A DNA stretch of 18,353 nucleotides, from NCBI GenBank assembly GCA_040387375.1, contig JAZKDW010000057.1:1-18353 (forward strand). Reading direction: 5' to 3'. Source of the stretch: JAZKDW01 sp040387375. GTDB taxonomy: Bacteria; Pseudomonadota; Gammaproteobacteria; Burkholderiales; Burkholderiaceae_D. This document shows, one piece after another, positions 1 to 5,898 of the stretch. Below the pieces are notes generated by a model, which worked only from the letters and a program-made list of their open reading frames with translations, ran no database searches and was not told the origin of the DNA. Numbering within the stretch: the stretch's first letter is position 1; each line of letters opens with the position of its first letter. Made by a program: the position numbers and the translations under genes.

Positions 1-273
1 CTCGTCCATTGTGTACATGTGTCCATGTAAGTTCATAATGGACACGATACTCGCCTCTTAAGCCTGATGGTTCAAGACGGGATCACCGGGTGCTTACCGT
101 CGACTCGACCGGCGCTTTCACCGTCCGGGTAGAACGATGAGTTAGCGCTACTTGCATGATGCCAGCGCGTTCTCTTCATATGTGTGACACCTGACGCTGC
201 ATTAACCGGGGCACCATAGGTGCATCGGTGTTGAGAAGCAAGTTGAATCTCGCGACTTGGGTACCATCCGGGA
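1..273. other. Gene-poor left edge, no supported gene
   Basis: I see no credible gene here. The short open frames lack ribosome sites and recognisable motifs. The only clear structure is a palindrome with arms GTGTCCAT (19-26) and ATGGACAC (38-45) around an 11-nt loop. The downstream flank of the interrupted small gene ends at 274. Confidence 0.5.
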
Positions 274-391
274 TCATTGCTTGTTGTATTCGCCGAGAGT
301 GGCACAGGTCGAATTTGCCTCCATTTCGGGAGTCGTGCAACTGTCGGCCACTACAGCACCGCCTTTGATAAAGCTGATTTTCAAGACGCAA
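274..391 (-). pseudogene. 3' fragment of small exported Cys-rich protein gene split by IS66
   Basis: This is the distal part of the minus-strand gene whose 5' part lies at 3004-3265. Joining the two across a single copy of the 8-bp target duplication keeps the reading frame open from codon 88 through codon 123 and ends at TGA (276-274). The restored tail begins L-K-I-S-F-I-K-G-G and ends L-G-E-Y-N-K-Q, with cysteines at about positions 103 and 114. The fragment has no start of its own. That the frame continues exactly through the junction is the main evidence that this is the missing end of the gene and not chance sequence. The family is not recognised. Confidence 0.75.
384..391. repeat. IS66 target site duplication, left copy
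   Basis: The 8 bp AGACGCAA directly precede the left IS end and are identical to 3004-3011 after the right end. Eight bases is the duplication length known for the IS66 family. Confidence 0.95.
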
Positions 392-415
392 GTAAGCGTC
401 CGAATCTAACCGTGT
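392..415 (+). repeat. IS66 left terminal inverted repeat
   Basis: The end begins GTAAGCGTCCG and later shares AACCGT with the complement of the right end (2980-3003). The first 11 bases are identical, then there is a diverged stretch. Confidence 0.9.
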
Positions 416-463
416 TGAATTATTCATTTTCACGAGGATTTCGCGGGCCAAGGAGCGAATTAA

Positions 464-487
464 GTGTCCACTAGTTTAAGTGGACAC
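464..487. terminator. Perfect 9-bp palindrome after tnpC, possible weak terminator
   Basis: The arms GTGTCCACT (464-472) and AGTGGACAC (479-487) enclose the 6-nt loop AGTTTA. It lies three bases past the tnpC stop. Read on the minus strand, the hairpin is followed by TTAATT, a poor U-run, so termination is only a possibility. A similar palindrome with GTGTCCA/TGGACAC arms occurs at 19-45, outside the element. Confidence 0.4.
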
Positions 488-490
488 CTA

Positions 491-2107
491 TTAAGGGTGA
501 CTCTTGCCGCCGGACGATGTCGCTGGCGTAGTCGGCATGACGACGTTCCATGGCAGGAAGTCACCGACCTTGTTGACTGGGTGATCTGCAATGTGCGTGA
601 TCACGTGGCGAAGGTAGGCTTCCGGATCCAGCCCGTTCAGTTTGGCGCTCTCGGTCAGGCTGTAGATCGCGGCGGCACGTTCGCCGCCGGAATCTGAACC
701 GGCGAACAAATAGTTCTTCCTGCCCAGCGCGACACCGCGCAACGCCCGTTCTGCGGCATTGTTATCGATCTCCACCAGGCCATCTGCGGCATAGGTCAAG
801 AGCGCCTCCCATCGATTGAGCGCGTATTGAATCGCACCGGCCGTGGTCGATTTGGCCGATAGGGTCGACAGCGATCGCATTAGCCAGTCTCGGAAGTCAT
901 CGAGCAATGGACGGGCCTGCGCCTGACGAATCGCCAGACGGATATCCGGTGGCCGGGTGCGAATCTCCGCCTCGATGCCGTAAAGCTGACCGATACGGCG
1001 CAATGCTTCCCTGGCGATGGGCGATGCCCTGGCTTGTTCAAGATCGTAGAATTTACGCCGTACATGCGCCCAGCACGCGGCTTCACGTATGGGCTTCGTC
1101 AGGTAGATCTTGTCATAGCCGGCGTAACCGTCTGCCTGCAGAGTGCCTTTGAACTGCGCCAGATGTTCCTGCGGATGCTCCCCTTTGCGATTGGAAGAGT
1201 AGGCAAACCAGACGGCGGGTGGTACTGACTGGCCTGCAGGGCGATCGTCGCGCACATAGACCCAGAGGCGTGCTGTCGCGGTCTTGCCCAGACCCGGCGC
1301 CAGCACGGGGATCGGCGTATCGTCCGCATGCAGTTTGGCGCCCGCCATCACATGGCGTTGCAGCGCTTCGACCAACGGACGCAGCAGACGGCTGGTGCCG
1401 CCCACCCAGTCGGCCAGGGTGGAGCGCTCCAGATCCACGCCTTCACGGGCATAGATTTGCGACTGACGGTAAAGCGGCAGGTGATCGCAGAATTTGGCGA
1501 CCATGACATGCGCCAGCAGACCTGGTCCGGCCAGGCCGCGTGCAATCGGGCGGCTGACTGCCGGTGCCTGGACGATGCAGTCACAGCAGGTGCAGCCCAG
1601 CTTGGGGCGCACATGGCGGATGACTTTGAAACTGGCCGGGATGTACTCCAGCATTTCCGAGACGTCTTCCCCCAGCCTGGCCAGTGCACTGCCGCAGCTC
1701 GGGCAGGCGATATCTTCCGGAAGGTGTTCTTGCACGTCGCGTGGCAGATGCTCTGGCAGCGGCTTGCGGGCAGGACGCGCGGCACGTTTCTTCGGCGCTT
1801 CTTCTGCCTCCGGCGGCAGGGACTGGCCTTCGTCCGTTTGCAGTTCTTCAAGCTTCAATTCCAGCTGGTTGATCTGCCCGTCGAGCTGTTCGGACTTGCG
1901 GCCAAACTGCCGTCGGCGCAATGCCATGATTTGCAATTGCAAGGCTTCGATTTGCAGTTCGCGCGACGACAGTGCCTGGGTAAGTTCGGTGACCTGATGT
2001 TGGCTTTGTGCGAGCGCTTCATTGCGTTCGGCCAGTGCCGTATCCCGGGCGATCAGCAAGGCCTTGAGGGCGGTGATATCGTCAGGGAAATTGGCATCGT
2101 TTTGCAT
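491..2107 (-). CDS. tnpC: IS66-family transposase TnpC
   Basis: This 538-residue protein is the DDE transposase of the IS66 element and would cut and join the element ends. Residues 20-95 form a leucine-rich helical region typical of the family's N terminus. It is followed by a cysteine cluster (C135, C138, then C172, C174, C175, C177) that suggests zinc binding. The catalytic core shows HADDTP (D262 or D263), LQADGYAGYD (D326) and EIDNNAAERALRG (E453), which fit the IS66 DDE triad. The length is normal for TnpC. The start Met (MQNDANFPDDI) has the usual family N terminus. It lies 66 nt after tnpB, probably on the same transcript. No frameshift or stop is seen. Confidence 0.95.
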   Translation of the reverse strand: MQNDANFPDDITALKALLIARDTALAERNEALAQSQHQVTELTQALSSRELQIEALQLQIMALRRRQFGRKSEQLDGQINQLELKLEELQTDEGQSLPPEAEEAPKKRAARPARKPLPEHLPRDVQEHLPEDIACPSCGSALARLGEDVSEMLEYIPASFKVIRHVRPKLGCTCCDCIVQAPAVSRPIARGLAGPGLLAHVMVAKFCDHLPLYRQSQIYAREGVDLERSTLADWVGGTSRLLRPLVEALQRHVMAGAKLHADDTPIPVLAPGLGKTATARLWVYVRDDRPAGQSVPPAVWFAYSSNRKGEHPQEHLAQFKGTLQADGYAGYDKIYLTKPIREAACWAHVRRKFYDLEQARASPIAREALRRIGQLYGIEAEIRTRPPDIRLAIRQAQARPLLDDFRDWLMRSLSTLSAKSTTAGAIQYALNRWEALLTYAADGLVEIDNNAAERALRGVALGRKNYLFAGSDSGGERAAAIYSLTESAKLNGLDPEAYLRHVITHIADHPVNKVGDFLPWNVVMPTTPATSSGGKSHP

Positions 2108-2173
2108 GCCATGAGTTTACGCGCAGGACGGAATGTTTACAAGACGGCAGGTGCACATTCCTGCCGGTTTTAC

Positions 2174-2521
2174 TCAGGCTGCGTGGCTGGGCGCAGCGGT
2201 ACGCACCGGATGGCGCCAATCGATCCCTTCAAGCAGCATGGAGAGCTGCGCCGATGTCAGTGCGACGGTACCGCTGTCGGCCTGCGGCCAGATGAAGCGG
2301 CCACGTTCAAGGCGTTTGACGAACAGGCACAGGCCATCGCCGCTCCACCACAGCAGCTTGATCATGTCGCCGCGCCGGCCACGAAAGACAAACACATGAC
2401 CGCAGAAGGGATCGCGCACCAGAGCCGTCTGCACCAGCGCCGACAGACCATCCATTCCGCGGCGCATATCGGTTACACCGGCGGCGATCCATATTCGGGT
2501 TCCTGCACCGGGTCCGATCAT
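2174..2521 (-). CDS. tnpB: IS66 accessory protein TnpB (Orf2)
   Basis: This 115-residue protein is the conserved IS66 Orf2, required for efficient transposition in studied members but of unclear biochemical role. The family pattern is easily seen: an MIGPGAGTRIW start, GVTDMRRGMDGL, then VFVFRGRRGDMIKLLWW and the GLCLFVKRLERGRF segment. I place the start at 2521 and not at the upstream in-frame Met (2533). The resulting ATGA overlaps the tnpA stop, and MIGPG is the usual family start. The overlap implies translational coupling to tnpA. The frame is intact. Confidence 0.93.
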   Translation of the reverse strand: MIGPGAGTRIWIAAGVTDMRRGMDGLSALVQTALVRDPFCGHVFVFRGRRGDMIKLLWWSGDGLCLFVKRLERGRFIWPQADSGTVALTSAQLSMLLEGIDWRHPVRTAAPSHAA

Positions 2522-2919
2522 GGCGCCAGGCATTGCAGAACAATGCGCAAGGTATCTTGATCGACCAGGCCATGTACGCGCACTGTCGTCTGATGGCGAG
2601 TTATTTCGATATGGCCGATACGCTGATCCCGTGCCGGCATTGGCGCCGGCGACACTTCTCTTTGATCATCGGCAGGAAGTGGTGCCTTCAGACGCACGGG
2701 CAAAAGGACAGCATCCGAAGGCGCCGTCGCTTGCGGCAGCAGCTTCCTGCGCCAGGCAAAGAGCTGATTGGCATTGAGGCCATTGGCCAGGGCAATGCCA
2801 GAGATCGACGCGCCTGGCGCGAGCGTCTGCTCGACGAGCGCGCGTTTGAAGTCGGCAGTAAAAGTGCGGCGTACTTTTTTATCGGTACCTGGCCACGTGA
2901 ACGCTTTGCTGGGAGTCAT
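2518..2919 (-). CDS. tnpA: IS66 protein TnpA (Orf1), helix-turn-helix
   Basis: This is the first gene of the IS66 element, about 133 residues. RRTFTADFKRALVEQTL followed by SISGIALANGLNANQLFAWRRKLL is the transposase-8-like helix-turn-helix typical of IS66 Orf1 and IS3 OrfA. The C-terminal part (IGHIEI, VRVHGLVDQDTL) matches the usual tail of IS66 TnpA. An upstream TTG at 2943 would add eight residues. I prefer ATG at 2919 because a GAGGG sequence sits about ten bases upstream of it. The stop overlaps the tnpB start by four bases. Confidence 0.9.
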   Translation of the reverse strand: MTPSKAFTWPGTDKKVRRTFTADFKRALVEQTLAPGASISGIALANGLNANQLFAWRRKLLPQATAPSDAVLLPVRLKAPLPADDQREVSPAPMPARDQRIGHIEITRHQTTVRVHGLVDQDTLRIVLQCLAP

Positions 2920-2979
2920 GCTGTGCTTGCCCTCGAATATCAAAGGGTCAAAGCTTCACAGATTGGGGTAAATGAGGGT

Positions 2980-3003
2980 AGACGGTTCAGACCGGACGCT
3001 TAC
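2980..3003 (-). repeat. IS66 right terminal inverted repeat
   Basis: Read on the minus strand it begins GTAAGCGTCCGG and contains AACCGT, matching the left end at about 18 of 24 positions. The duplicated target follows immediately at 3004. Confidence 0.9.
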
Positions 3004-3011
3004 AGACGCAA
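3004..3011. repeat. IS66 target site duplication, right copy
   Basis: AGACGCAA is identical to 384-391. In the interrupted gene these bases code for parts of codons 85-88. Confidence 0.95.
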
Positions 3012-3265
3012 CGCTTTCGCTCTAAGTTATACGGCAGGCTTAATGTATTGGTTTCTGAAAGTCGAGCCATGCCTTTTGCGACCAACTGGCCGCCGCAGCT
3101 TCCACTGCCAACTGTCAGTCTTACAGAATACCTTTCAGAGCTAACACCTATTACGTCGAGCAATCCGTGACATTCAACGCACTGGTATGAGCCGTTCAGA
3201 CCAGGATTTGCGCTGGCGCCGTATGCGAAGGTGCTCAGCATGAAAAGAATTATCGTGAATCTCAT
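3004..3265 (-). pseudogene. 5' fragment of small exported Cys-rich protein gene split by IS66
   Basis: This is the start and first 87 codons of a gene broken by the IS66 element. The N terminus (MRFTIILFMLSTFAYGASA) is a clear Sec signal peptide with a likely cleavage after ASA, so the product was probably periplasmic. In the present sequence the frame runs five codons into the IS and stops. With the IS and one duplication copy removed, it continues from 384 down to 274 to give 123 residues. The restored protein has six cysteines (29, 32, 57, 86, 103, 114), suggesting disulfides. C29-V-E-C-H33 also fits a CXXCH pattern, but the even cysteine set makes heme binding less likely. The family is not recognised. 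Confidence 0.75.
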
Positions 3266-3381
3266 CTGGCTATTTAACGCTCTATGTTGACCGGCGCGGT
3301 CGAGGACGATCGCAGTTTAAGCAAAAAATGTAGTATGGGCAACAATTTTGGCGCGGCACCGATCGTATGGGAAGGTCCGGT

Positions 3382-3401
3382 TTTGGCCGATAGCGGCCAA
3401 A
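3382..3401. repeat. Small palindrome with dispersed-repeat look
   Basis: The arms TTTGGCC (3382-3388) and GGCCAAA (3395-3401) surround GATAGC. The core GGCCGATAGCGG recurs exactly at 4705-4716. It lies in the 200-bp gap upstream of the DUF3297 gene, with no U-run after it. Confidence 0.5.
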
Positions 3402-3434
3402 CGAGTAATCTGAAGAAAGCAAAGTGGCGAACAA

Positions 3435-3463
3435 TTGTTTTCGTTGATTTTATAGTAGATAAT
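3435..3463 (+). promoter_or_regulatory. Candidate sigma70 promoter for the DUF3297 gene
   Basis: A TTGTTT hexamer (3435-3440) and GATAAT (3458-3463) are separated by 17 bases. Transcription would start near 3470, almost at the ATG (3472), so the message could be leaderless or nearly so. There is also no Shine-Dalgarno sequence before that ATG. The call comes from matching by eye only. Confidence 0.35.
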
Positions 3464-3471
3464 TGTCGCCC

Positions 3472-3720
3472 ATGACCGACACTACACACCGCCCCCCGCT
3501 TCCTGACCGACTCTCAGTCGATCCCCGCAGCCCTTTCTACAATGCTGCCATATTTGAACACGATGTTGGCATTAAGCTTAATGACAAAGAGCGCTCTGAT
3601 GTTGAAGAATATTGCATCAGCGAGAACTGGATTAAAGTCGCGGCCGGGAAGGCCCTTGATCGCAAGGGCAAGCCCTTGACGATTAAAGTAAAAGGCAAGG
3701 TCGAACCTTTTTATCGGTAA
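3472..3720 (+). CDS. DUF3297 family protein
   Basis: This 82-residue soluble protein matches the DUF3297 family as I remember it. The N-terminal PPLPDRLSVDPRSPFYN, the central GIKLNDKERSDVEEYCISENWIKV and the C-terminal GKPLTIKVKGKVEPFY are the conserved blocks. The length is typical. The molecular function is unknown, although such proteins are widespread and well conserved in Proteobacteria. An in-frame TTG at 3463 exists, but the ATG at 3472 (MTDTTHRPPLP) gives the usual family start. No ribosome site precedes it, and a promoter candidate ends only a few bases upstream. It stands alone, with no operon partner in the same direction. Confidence 0.88.
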   Translation: MTDTTHRPPLPDRLSVDPRSPFYNAAIFEHDVGIKLNDKERSDVEEYCISENWIKVAAGKALDRKGKPLTIKVKGKVEPFYR

Positions 3721-4089
3721 GTGCTGTTCCTCAGATCGGCATTACCTGAGATTTGCGGACTGTCGGCAAGTGAATGGCATCTAAAAAATAGATGTCGTCC
3801 CAACCAACGACCTTCATCGAAAAAATTTTCTAACCAGAATACGCAGAAAAATCTAGTGGTTCGTCCCGCTTCAATTTGCGAGTGCCATGTTGCAATCAGA
3901 TAGGCAGCTACCGGCCAAGCCTTGCACTTCTGTTTGTTCAGCTATCTCAAGCGCATCATCGACCTCTATACCGAGGTAACGTACAGTGGTTTCATGGGAT
4001 TCTCCCTCAAAGAAAGGAATCCCATTTTCATCAACCAGCGGACGCATGCCGGCCCAAAGCAGACATATGCATTTCCCGAAAGCTGCCGT
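3721..4089. other. 369-bp stretch without a supported gene
   Basis: Two short plus-strand frames exist (3876-4139 and 3922-4104), but neither has a ribosome site or a recognisable motif, and they overlap the end of the minus-strand membrane gene. The tail of the stretch (about 4050-4085, including GGCCCAAAGCAGACAT) looks like dispersed intergenic repeat debris common in this group of bacteria. No terminator is obvious. Confidence 0.45.
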
Positions 4090-4563
4090 TCAACCGACCG
4101 ATGAACTTCCCGCTTTCCGTGCTGTATAGATGTCTCTAACGATAGCGCGAGCCGGTCGAGCTACATCAACCAGTACGTCGACTGTTTGATTTTCAACCAG
4201 TGAAAGCACCGTTTGGTTTTTATGCACGGGGCTCCAGGCATGCCATTGACGGCCATTAAACTCATAGGCGTATTCAAGCCTTCCTCGGTCTTTCGCAATC
4301 CATATGCCAGTGATGATTCCCTTCGTGGCATGGCCTCGTTGGAAAAGAGACCTTATCCTATTAATTCGCCAAAAGAGAACTCCAGCCAATATAGCTGTCA
4401 CAGCAATTGGGAAAGAAAATGGAAGGGGCTCATATGGTTGAGCACTCCTAAAGGTATGAGCGTAAGGCACGCCAAAAGAAACCATCCAGCACAAGGGCAT
4501 CCCACATGCGGATGCCAGCGCTGGCCAATCCGTCCAAATGATTCGACGAGTAGATGGTTTCAT
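4090..4563 (-). CDS. Two-helix membrane protein resembling DUF3592
   Basis: This is a 157-residue hypothetical membrane protein. Hydrophobic segments lie at about residues 13-33 and 50-67, followed by a soluble C-terminal domain. The domain has the pattern of DUF3592 proteins: a G-I-I-T-G strand, then YAYEFNGRQWHAWSPV, and a final VDVLVDVARPARAIVRDIY. Such proteins usually place a small beta domain next to two membrane helices. Their function is unknown. No convincing Shine-Dalgarno sequence is seen before the chosen ATG. An alternative Met at residue 22 would destroy the first helix. Both neighbours are non-coding stretches, so it appears monocistronic. The family assignment is by pattern only. 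Confidence 0.65.
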   Translation of the reverse strand: MKPSTRRIIWTDWPALASACGMPLCWMVSFGVPYAHTFRSAQPYEPLPFSFPIAVTAILAGVLFWRINRIRSLFQRGHATKGIITGIWIAKDRGRLEYAYEFNGRQWHAWSPVHKNQTVLSLVENQTVDVLVDVARPARAIVRDIYTARKAGSSSVG

Positions 4564-4865
4564 AACGAAGTGTGAAGTAGCTGAGGCCGGATGACTGCGA
4601 ATTTAGCCTGCGGCCGCTTGTGTTGGATGAACAAACGCGCATGCTTGCACGGAAATGCTCGAAAAGCAATACCGAATTTATGGCAGATGCGTCCGTCTGG
4701 TATAGGCCGATAGCGGACGATCATGACGCTTCAATGTTTGATTAAATTTGACAGCACCTGGCGGATCACGTCCGGCTTACTACATATCAGTGCAGCAATC
4801 TGGTTCTGGCACATCAGGCGAGAAAGTTTGCAGCATTGCCGCAGCCCGCGTTTGTGGCAGAAAAA
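4564..4865. other. 302-bp stretch without a supported gene
   Basis: No credible coding region is seen. It contains a second exact copy of GGCCGATAGCGG at 4705-4716 (first copy 3385-3396), with a partly similar leader, suggesting dispersed repeat remnants. The right border abuts the 40-bp inverted-repeat element. Confidence 0.45.
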
Positions 4866-4905
4866 AGTAGGGCGTCATTAAGCGCAGCGCAATGCGCCGC
4901 ATGCT
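4866..4905 (+). repeat. Left arm of 40-bp perfect inverted repeat
   Basis: It begins AGTAGGGCGTCATTAAGCGC and ends GCGCCGCATGCT. It is the exact reverse complement of 5012-5051 over all 40 bases. Within the arm, GGCGTCATT pairs with AATGCGCC apart from one bulged base, so each arm can fold as a REP-like hairpin. Confidence 0.95.
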
Positions 4906-5011
4906 GCATCAACATCCCCACGGCCCTATGCAAGCTGGCAATAATGTGGGCGGCGCACCGCCATGCCGACTTGAGTTACCGCGCCAGGCACCAAGCGGGG
5001 AATTTTGAGTT

Positions 5012-5051
5012 AGCATGCGGCGCATTGCGCTGCGCTTAATGACGCCCTACT
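5012..5051 (-). repeat. Right arm of 40-bp perfect inverted repeat
   Basis: It reads AGCATGCGGCGCATTGCGCT at its start and GACGCCCTACT at its end, the exact complement of 4866-4905. The pairing stops abruptly on both sides. Confidence 0.95.
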
Positions 5052-5386
5052 GATTACTCAAAGCTTAGACAAGTGCCATTCGAGACTGAGCCTGATATCC
5101 CATGTTGAACCTTTGGAAAGGTTACATTGTTTTATAGGAAGTGAACAACCCTGAGTGCTTATCTGTGTGCGGCAGCGCACTGTGACAGTGCGGCAAGCAC
5201 GCGTACGCTGTAAAGGTAAGGTCAACGCCTCGCTGGTCATGCTTTAGATTTCAATAACCTTGAATTCGGACGCACAGTGCGACTTGGCATTTCTGACGGT
5301 ATGCTTTTCGGCTTGGGTTTCCGGTTTGCTGTTTCGGGAATTTGCGTCGACCGGCTTACCCCATTCAATTTATTTTAAGGTTACCT
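5052..5386. other. 335-bp stretch without a supported gene
   Basis: No credible gene is seen. A small hairpin, GCACTG-TGA-CAGTGC (5177-5191), is flanked by two direct copies of GTGCGGCA (5167-5174 and 5188-5195). There is no U-run. A ribosome site for the next ORF ends the stretch. Confidence 0.4.
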
Positions 5387-5578
5387 ATGACGACATCAAA
5401 CACTTCAGGCAAAACCGCTGCTCCCGAAAAACGGGAAGTGCATACCGAATCCGACGCCAAGTCGATCGATGGCAATTCTGGCGAAAGCAAGAACAGCAGC
5501 CACGATGAAAAAAGCCATACCAAAGCAGGCAAAAATGAGGGCGCTGGAGGTGGGAAAAAGCAGGAACGAAAGCATTAA
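5387..5578 (+). CDS. Small hydrophilic low-complexity protein
   Basis: This is a 63-residue ORF starting MTTSNTSGKTAAPEKREV. Its composition is dominated by Lys, Ser, Gly, Glu, Asp and His, with almost no bulky hydrophobics, and it ends GAGGGKKQERKH. It is predicted to be disordered. The ATG follows a TAAGG ribosome-site-like sequence by six bases, which is why I take this start and not the frame's earlier non-ATG opening. The family is not recognised. The Gly/Lys-rich tail recalls small stress-induced proteins of enterobacteria only superficially. It is isolated, between the inverted-repeat element and the IS3 remnant, and may not be real. Confidence 0.45.
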   Translation: MTTSNTSGKTAAPEKREVHTESDAKSIDGNSGESKNSSHDEKSHTKAGKNEGAGGGKKQERKH

Positions 5579-5628
5579 TTCCAACTCAATTAAGCGGCAG
5601 TATTGATCGGGGGCAGCAGAAGATATGG

Positions 5629-5703
5629 GGGGCAGTCTCGAGATAAGGAACGTGCCGGAGGGAGGATATCGGAGATTTTGTCGGCAGATCTCGAGACTGC
5701 CCC
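5629..5703. repeat. 16-bp perfect inverted repeat with 43-bp spacer
   Basis: GGGGCAGTCTCGAGAT at 5629-5644 is the exact complement of 5688-5703. The right arm ends where the recognisable IS3 OrfB remnant begins, so the repeat may mark the breakpoint that truncated that element, or a small inserted element. Confidence 0.8.
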
Positions 5704-5811
5704 TACTATCTCTATCAGGCCGAAGCCAGGATGGATATCGTTTCGTATATCGCCGGGTTCACCAATACGAGACGGCTGAACAAGCCCAGGCAATCTGCCG
5801 CCCGCCGTGTT
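5704..5811 (+). pseudogene. C-terminal remnant of IS3-family transposase OrfB
   Basis: The frame from 5704 reads YYLYQAEARMDIVSYIAGF, then TNTRRLNK, and stops at TGA 5809-5811. This matches the end of IS3-family OrfB proteins, where an E-A-x-x-D-I-x-x-Y-I block is followed by FYNxRRLHS. Here F-T-N-T-R-R-L-N has decayed, and the usual LGYxSP block is missing. Only about 35 codons remain, with no catalytic residues of the DDE core in view except possibly flanking ones. It is clearly non-functional. The identification is by pattern only. Confidence 0.55.
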
Positions 5812-5871
5812 TGAACGGAACATGGAAAAAAATAAACCTAACGCTGTGTTCGAACTTACTTGAGCACTACA
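5704..5871 (+). mobile_element. Truncated right end of an IS3-family element
   Basis: After the OrfB remnant, about 60 bp of non-coding sequence ends with CTTGAGCACTACA (5859-5871). Its complement, TGTAGTGCTCAAG, has the TGT start expected of an IS3-type terminal inverted repeat. No left end is found in the window, so most of the element is lost. Confidence 0.45.
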
Positions 5872-5898
5872 GGCTGCTTCTATAAATCCCTGCGCTTG

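Larger units (their letters stand above)
392..3003 (-). mobile_element. Complete IS66-family insertion sequence (2612 bp)
   Basis: The element carries the classic three-gene order tnpA-tnpB-tnpC on the minus strand. It is bounded by imperfect inverted ends that both begin GTAAGCGTCCG and match at about 18 of the first 24 bases. A perfect 8-bp direct duplication, AGACGCAA, flanks it. All three reading frames look intact and the catalytic residues of TnpC are present, so the element may be active, or was so recently. The unmutated duplication and the cleanly restorable host frame also point to a recent insertion. It lies inside a small exported-protein gene, after its codon 87. Confidence 0.95.
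4866..5051. mobile_element. REPIN/MITE-like element, 186 bp with 40-bp perfect ends
   Basis: Two perfect 40-bp inverted arms flank a 106-bp interior (4906-5011) with no coding content. Each arm is itself an imperfect palindrome, which is the architecture of a REPIN: two REP sequences in opposite orientation. Such elements are moved by REP-associated tyrosine transposases encoded elsewhere. No target duplication is visible, consistent with that class. The 40/40 match suggests either recent mobility or a functional need for the cruciform. A short MITE with long inverted repeats is the alternative reading. Confidence 0.7.

Noticed and set aside
1328..2560. 410-codon plus-strand open frame
   Set aside because: It is antisense to tnpC and tnpB of a well-supported IS66 element and has no recognisable domain. 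High GC in the third codon position of the true genes keeps the opposite frame open.
3163..3181. CXXCH heme-binding motif (C29-V-E-C-H33) in the interrupted exported protein
   Set aside because: The restored protein has six cysteines and no other cytochrome c features, so disulfides explain the cysteines better.
4836..5039. 67-codon plus-strand open frame
   Set aside because: It runs through both arms of the inverted-repeat element, so its sequence is explained by the repeat and not by coding.
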